A stretch of 64,000 nucleotides of DNA from an uncultured Ectothiorhodospiraceae bacterium. GTDB taxonomy: Bacteria > Pseudomonadota > Gammaproteobacteria > Nitrococcales > Nitrococcaceae. The notes beneath the pieces are model-generated. The model did no database searches. It was not told where the DNA came from and was given only the letters and a program-made list of their open reading frames with translations. Of the stretch, positions 63,866-64,000 are shown piece by piece. The translations under genes and the position numbers were made by a program. Numbering within the stretch: position 1 is the first letter of the stretch; each line of letters opens with the position of its first letter. The DNA is taken from contig CAJXSH010000005.1 of NCBI GenBank assembly GCA_913061005.1, forward strand, positions 38,935-102,934, read 5' to 3'.

Positions 63866-64000
63866 TCAGGCGCTTTCGAAAAGACGCGTTAACACGAACT
63901 CCCGATGGCCGAGTACTTCGGCTGCGGTATGCCGGCCGTTCGCGGTGCGCACGGTCATCTCCAGCAGCGAGTCACCGGCCTGATCCGGGTTGATCTCCCG
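63866..64000 (-). CDS. C-terminus of a UxaA/SuyB-family dehydratase or sulfo-lyase (truncated by window)
   Basis: Only the last 44 residues are visible; the frame is open to the right edge. The end ([20 protein letters not shown], then [13 protein letters not shown]) follows the tail pattern of UxaA-family proteins such as altronate dehydratase and the (R)-sulfolactate sulfo-lyase beta subunit SuyB. Convergence on the YeiH-type exporter and nearness of cuyA favour SuyB. The call rests on a short stretch. Confidence 0.55.
   Translation of the reverse strand, partial: REINPDQAGDSLLEMTVRTANGRHTAAEVLGHREFVLTRLFESA

Overview
The window looks like a chromosomal segment of a moderately halophilic, photoheterotrophic gammaproteobacterium, most likely of the Spiribacter/Ectothiorhodospiraceae type. 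The reasons are the high-GC coding style, tightly packed operons with 1-8 nt overlaps, a proton-pumping rhodopsin with a minimal beta-carotene cluster and Blh dioxygenase, an SbtA-type bicarbonate transporter, and several TRAP uptake systems. The genus is inference from gene content; no ribosomal RNA is present.

Layout. (1) 1-6507: 3' part of an MsbA-like ABC exporter, converging on crtY-crtB-crtI-crtE and a rhodopsin gene (all minus). (2) 6654-12589: a tiny lipoprotein, a YeeE/YedE sulfur-compound permease with a periplasmic rhodanese, an orphan protein, an SbtB/SbtA pair, a DUF423 protein and blh. Carotenoid genes, rhodopsin and blh together make beta-carotene, cleave it to retinal and use it in a light-driven proton pump. 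(3) 12753-20535: a GntR-controlled catabolic operon (aconitase-family hydratase, family III CoA-transferase, TRAP transporter, HMG-CoA lyase-like enzyme), followed by DUF2237 and histidine phosphatase genes.

(4) 21734-46707: a 25 kb block bounded by an exact 51 bp direct repeat. The right copy is the 3' part of an intact tRNA-Asn(GTT) gene; the left copy is a tRNA fragment. This is the signature of an integrated element, but no integrase is visible inside. Cargo: sufE, two FadR-type GntR regulators, a fused-E1/E2/E3 2-oxoacid or acetoin dehydrogenase complex, GMC oxidoreductase, AroE-like dehydrogenase, aldehyde dehydrogenase, three SDRs, quinone oxidoreductase, a ThDP enzyme, a branched-chain-type ABC importer with a fused permease-ATPase, and a 1000-residue FAD/Fe-S dehydrogenase. 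Two pieces of an MFS gene sit at opposite ends. Three related palindromes of the form TTGTNNGAYAR lie in its main promoter regions.

(5) 46810-50871: core genes (aminotransferase, uvrB, SDR). (6) 50903-56010: a four-gene overlapping operon for a zinc-ribbon/degenerate-GGDEF regulator, a processive family 2 glycosyltransferase, a TolC-like outer-membrane protein and an HlyD-like adaptor. This is a candidate undescribed exopolysaccharide synthesis and export system. (7) 56143-64000: a C3-sulfonate catabolic locus: a CuyA-like cysteate sulfo-lyase, a LysR regulator, a TRAP transporter, an amidase, a YeiH-family sulfite/sulfate exporter, and at the right edge the C-terminus of a UxaA/SuyB-family enzyme with its own terminator.

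No stretch longer than 300 bases lacks a gene or gene remnant. No rRNA, CRISPR array, complete insertion sequence or replication origin was seen.
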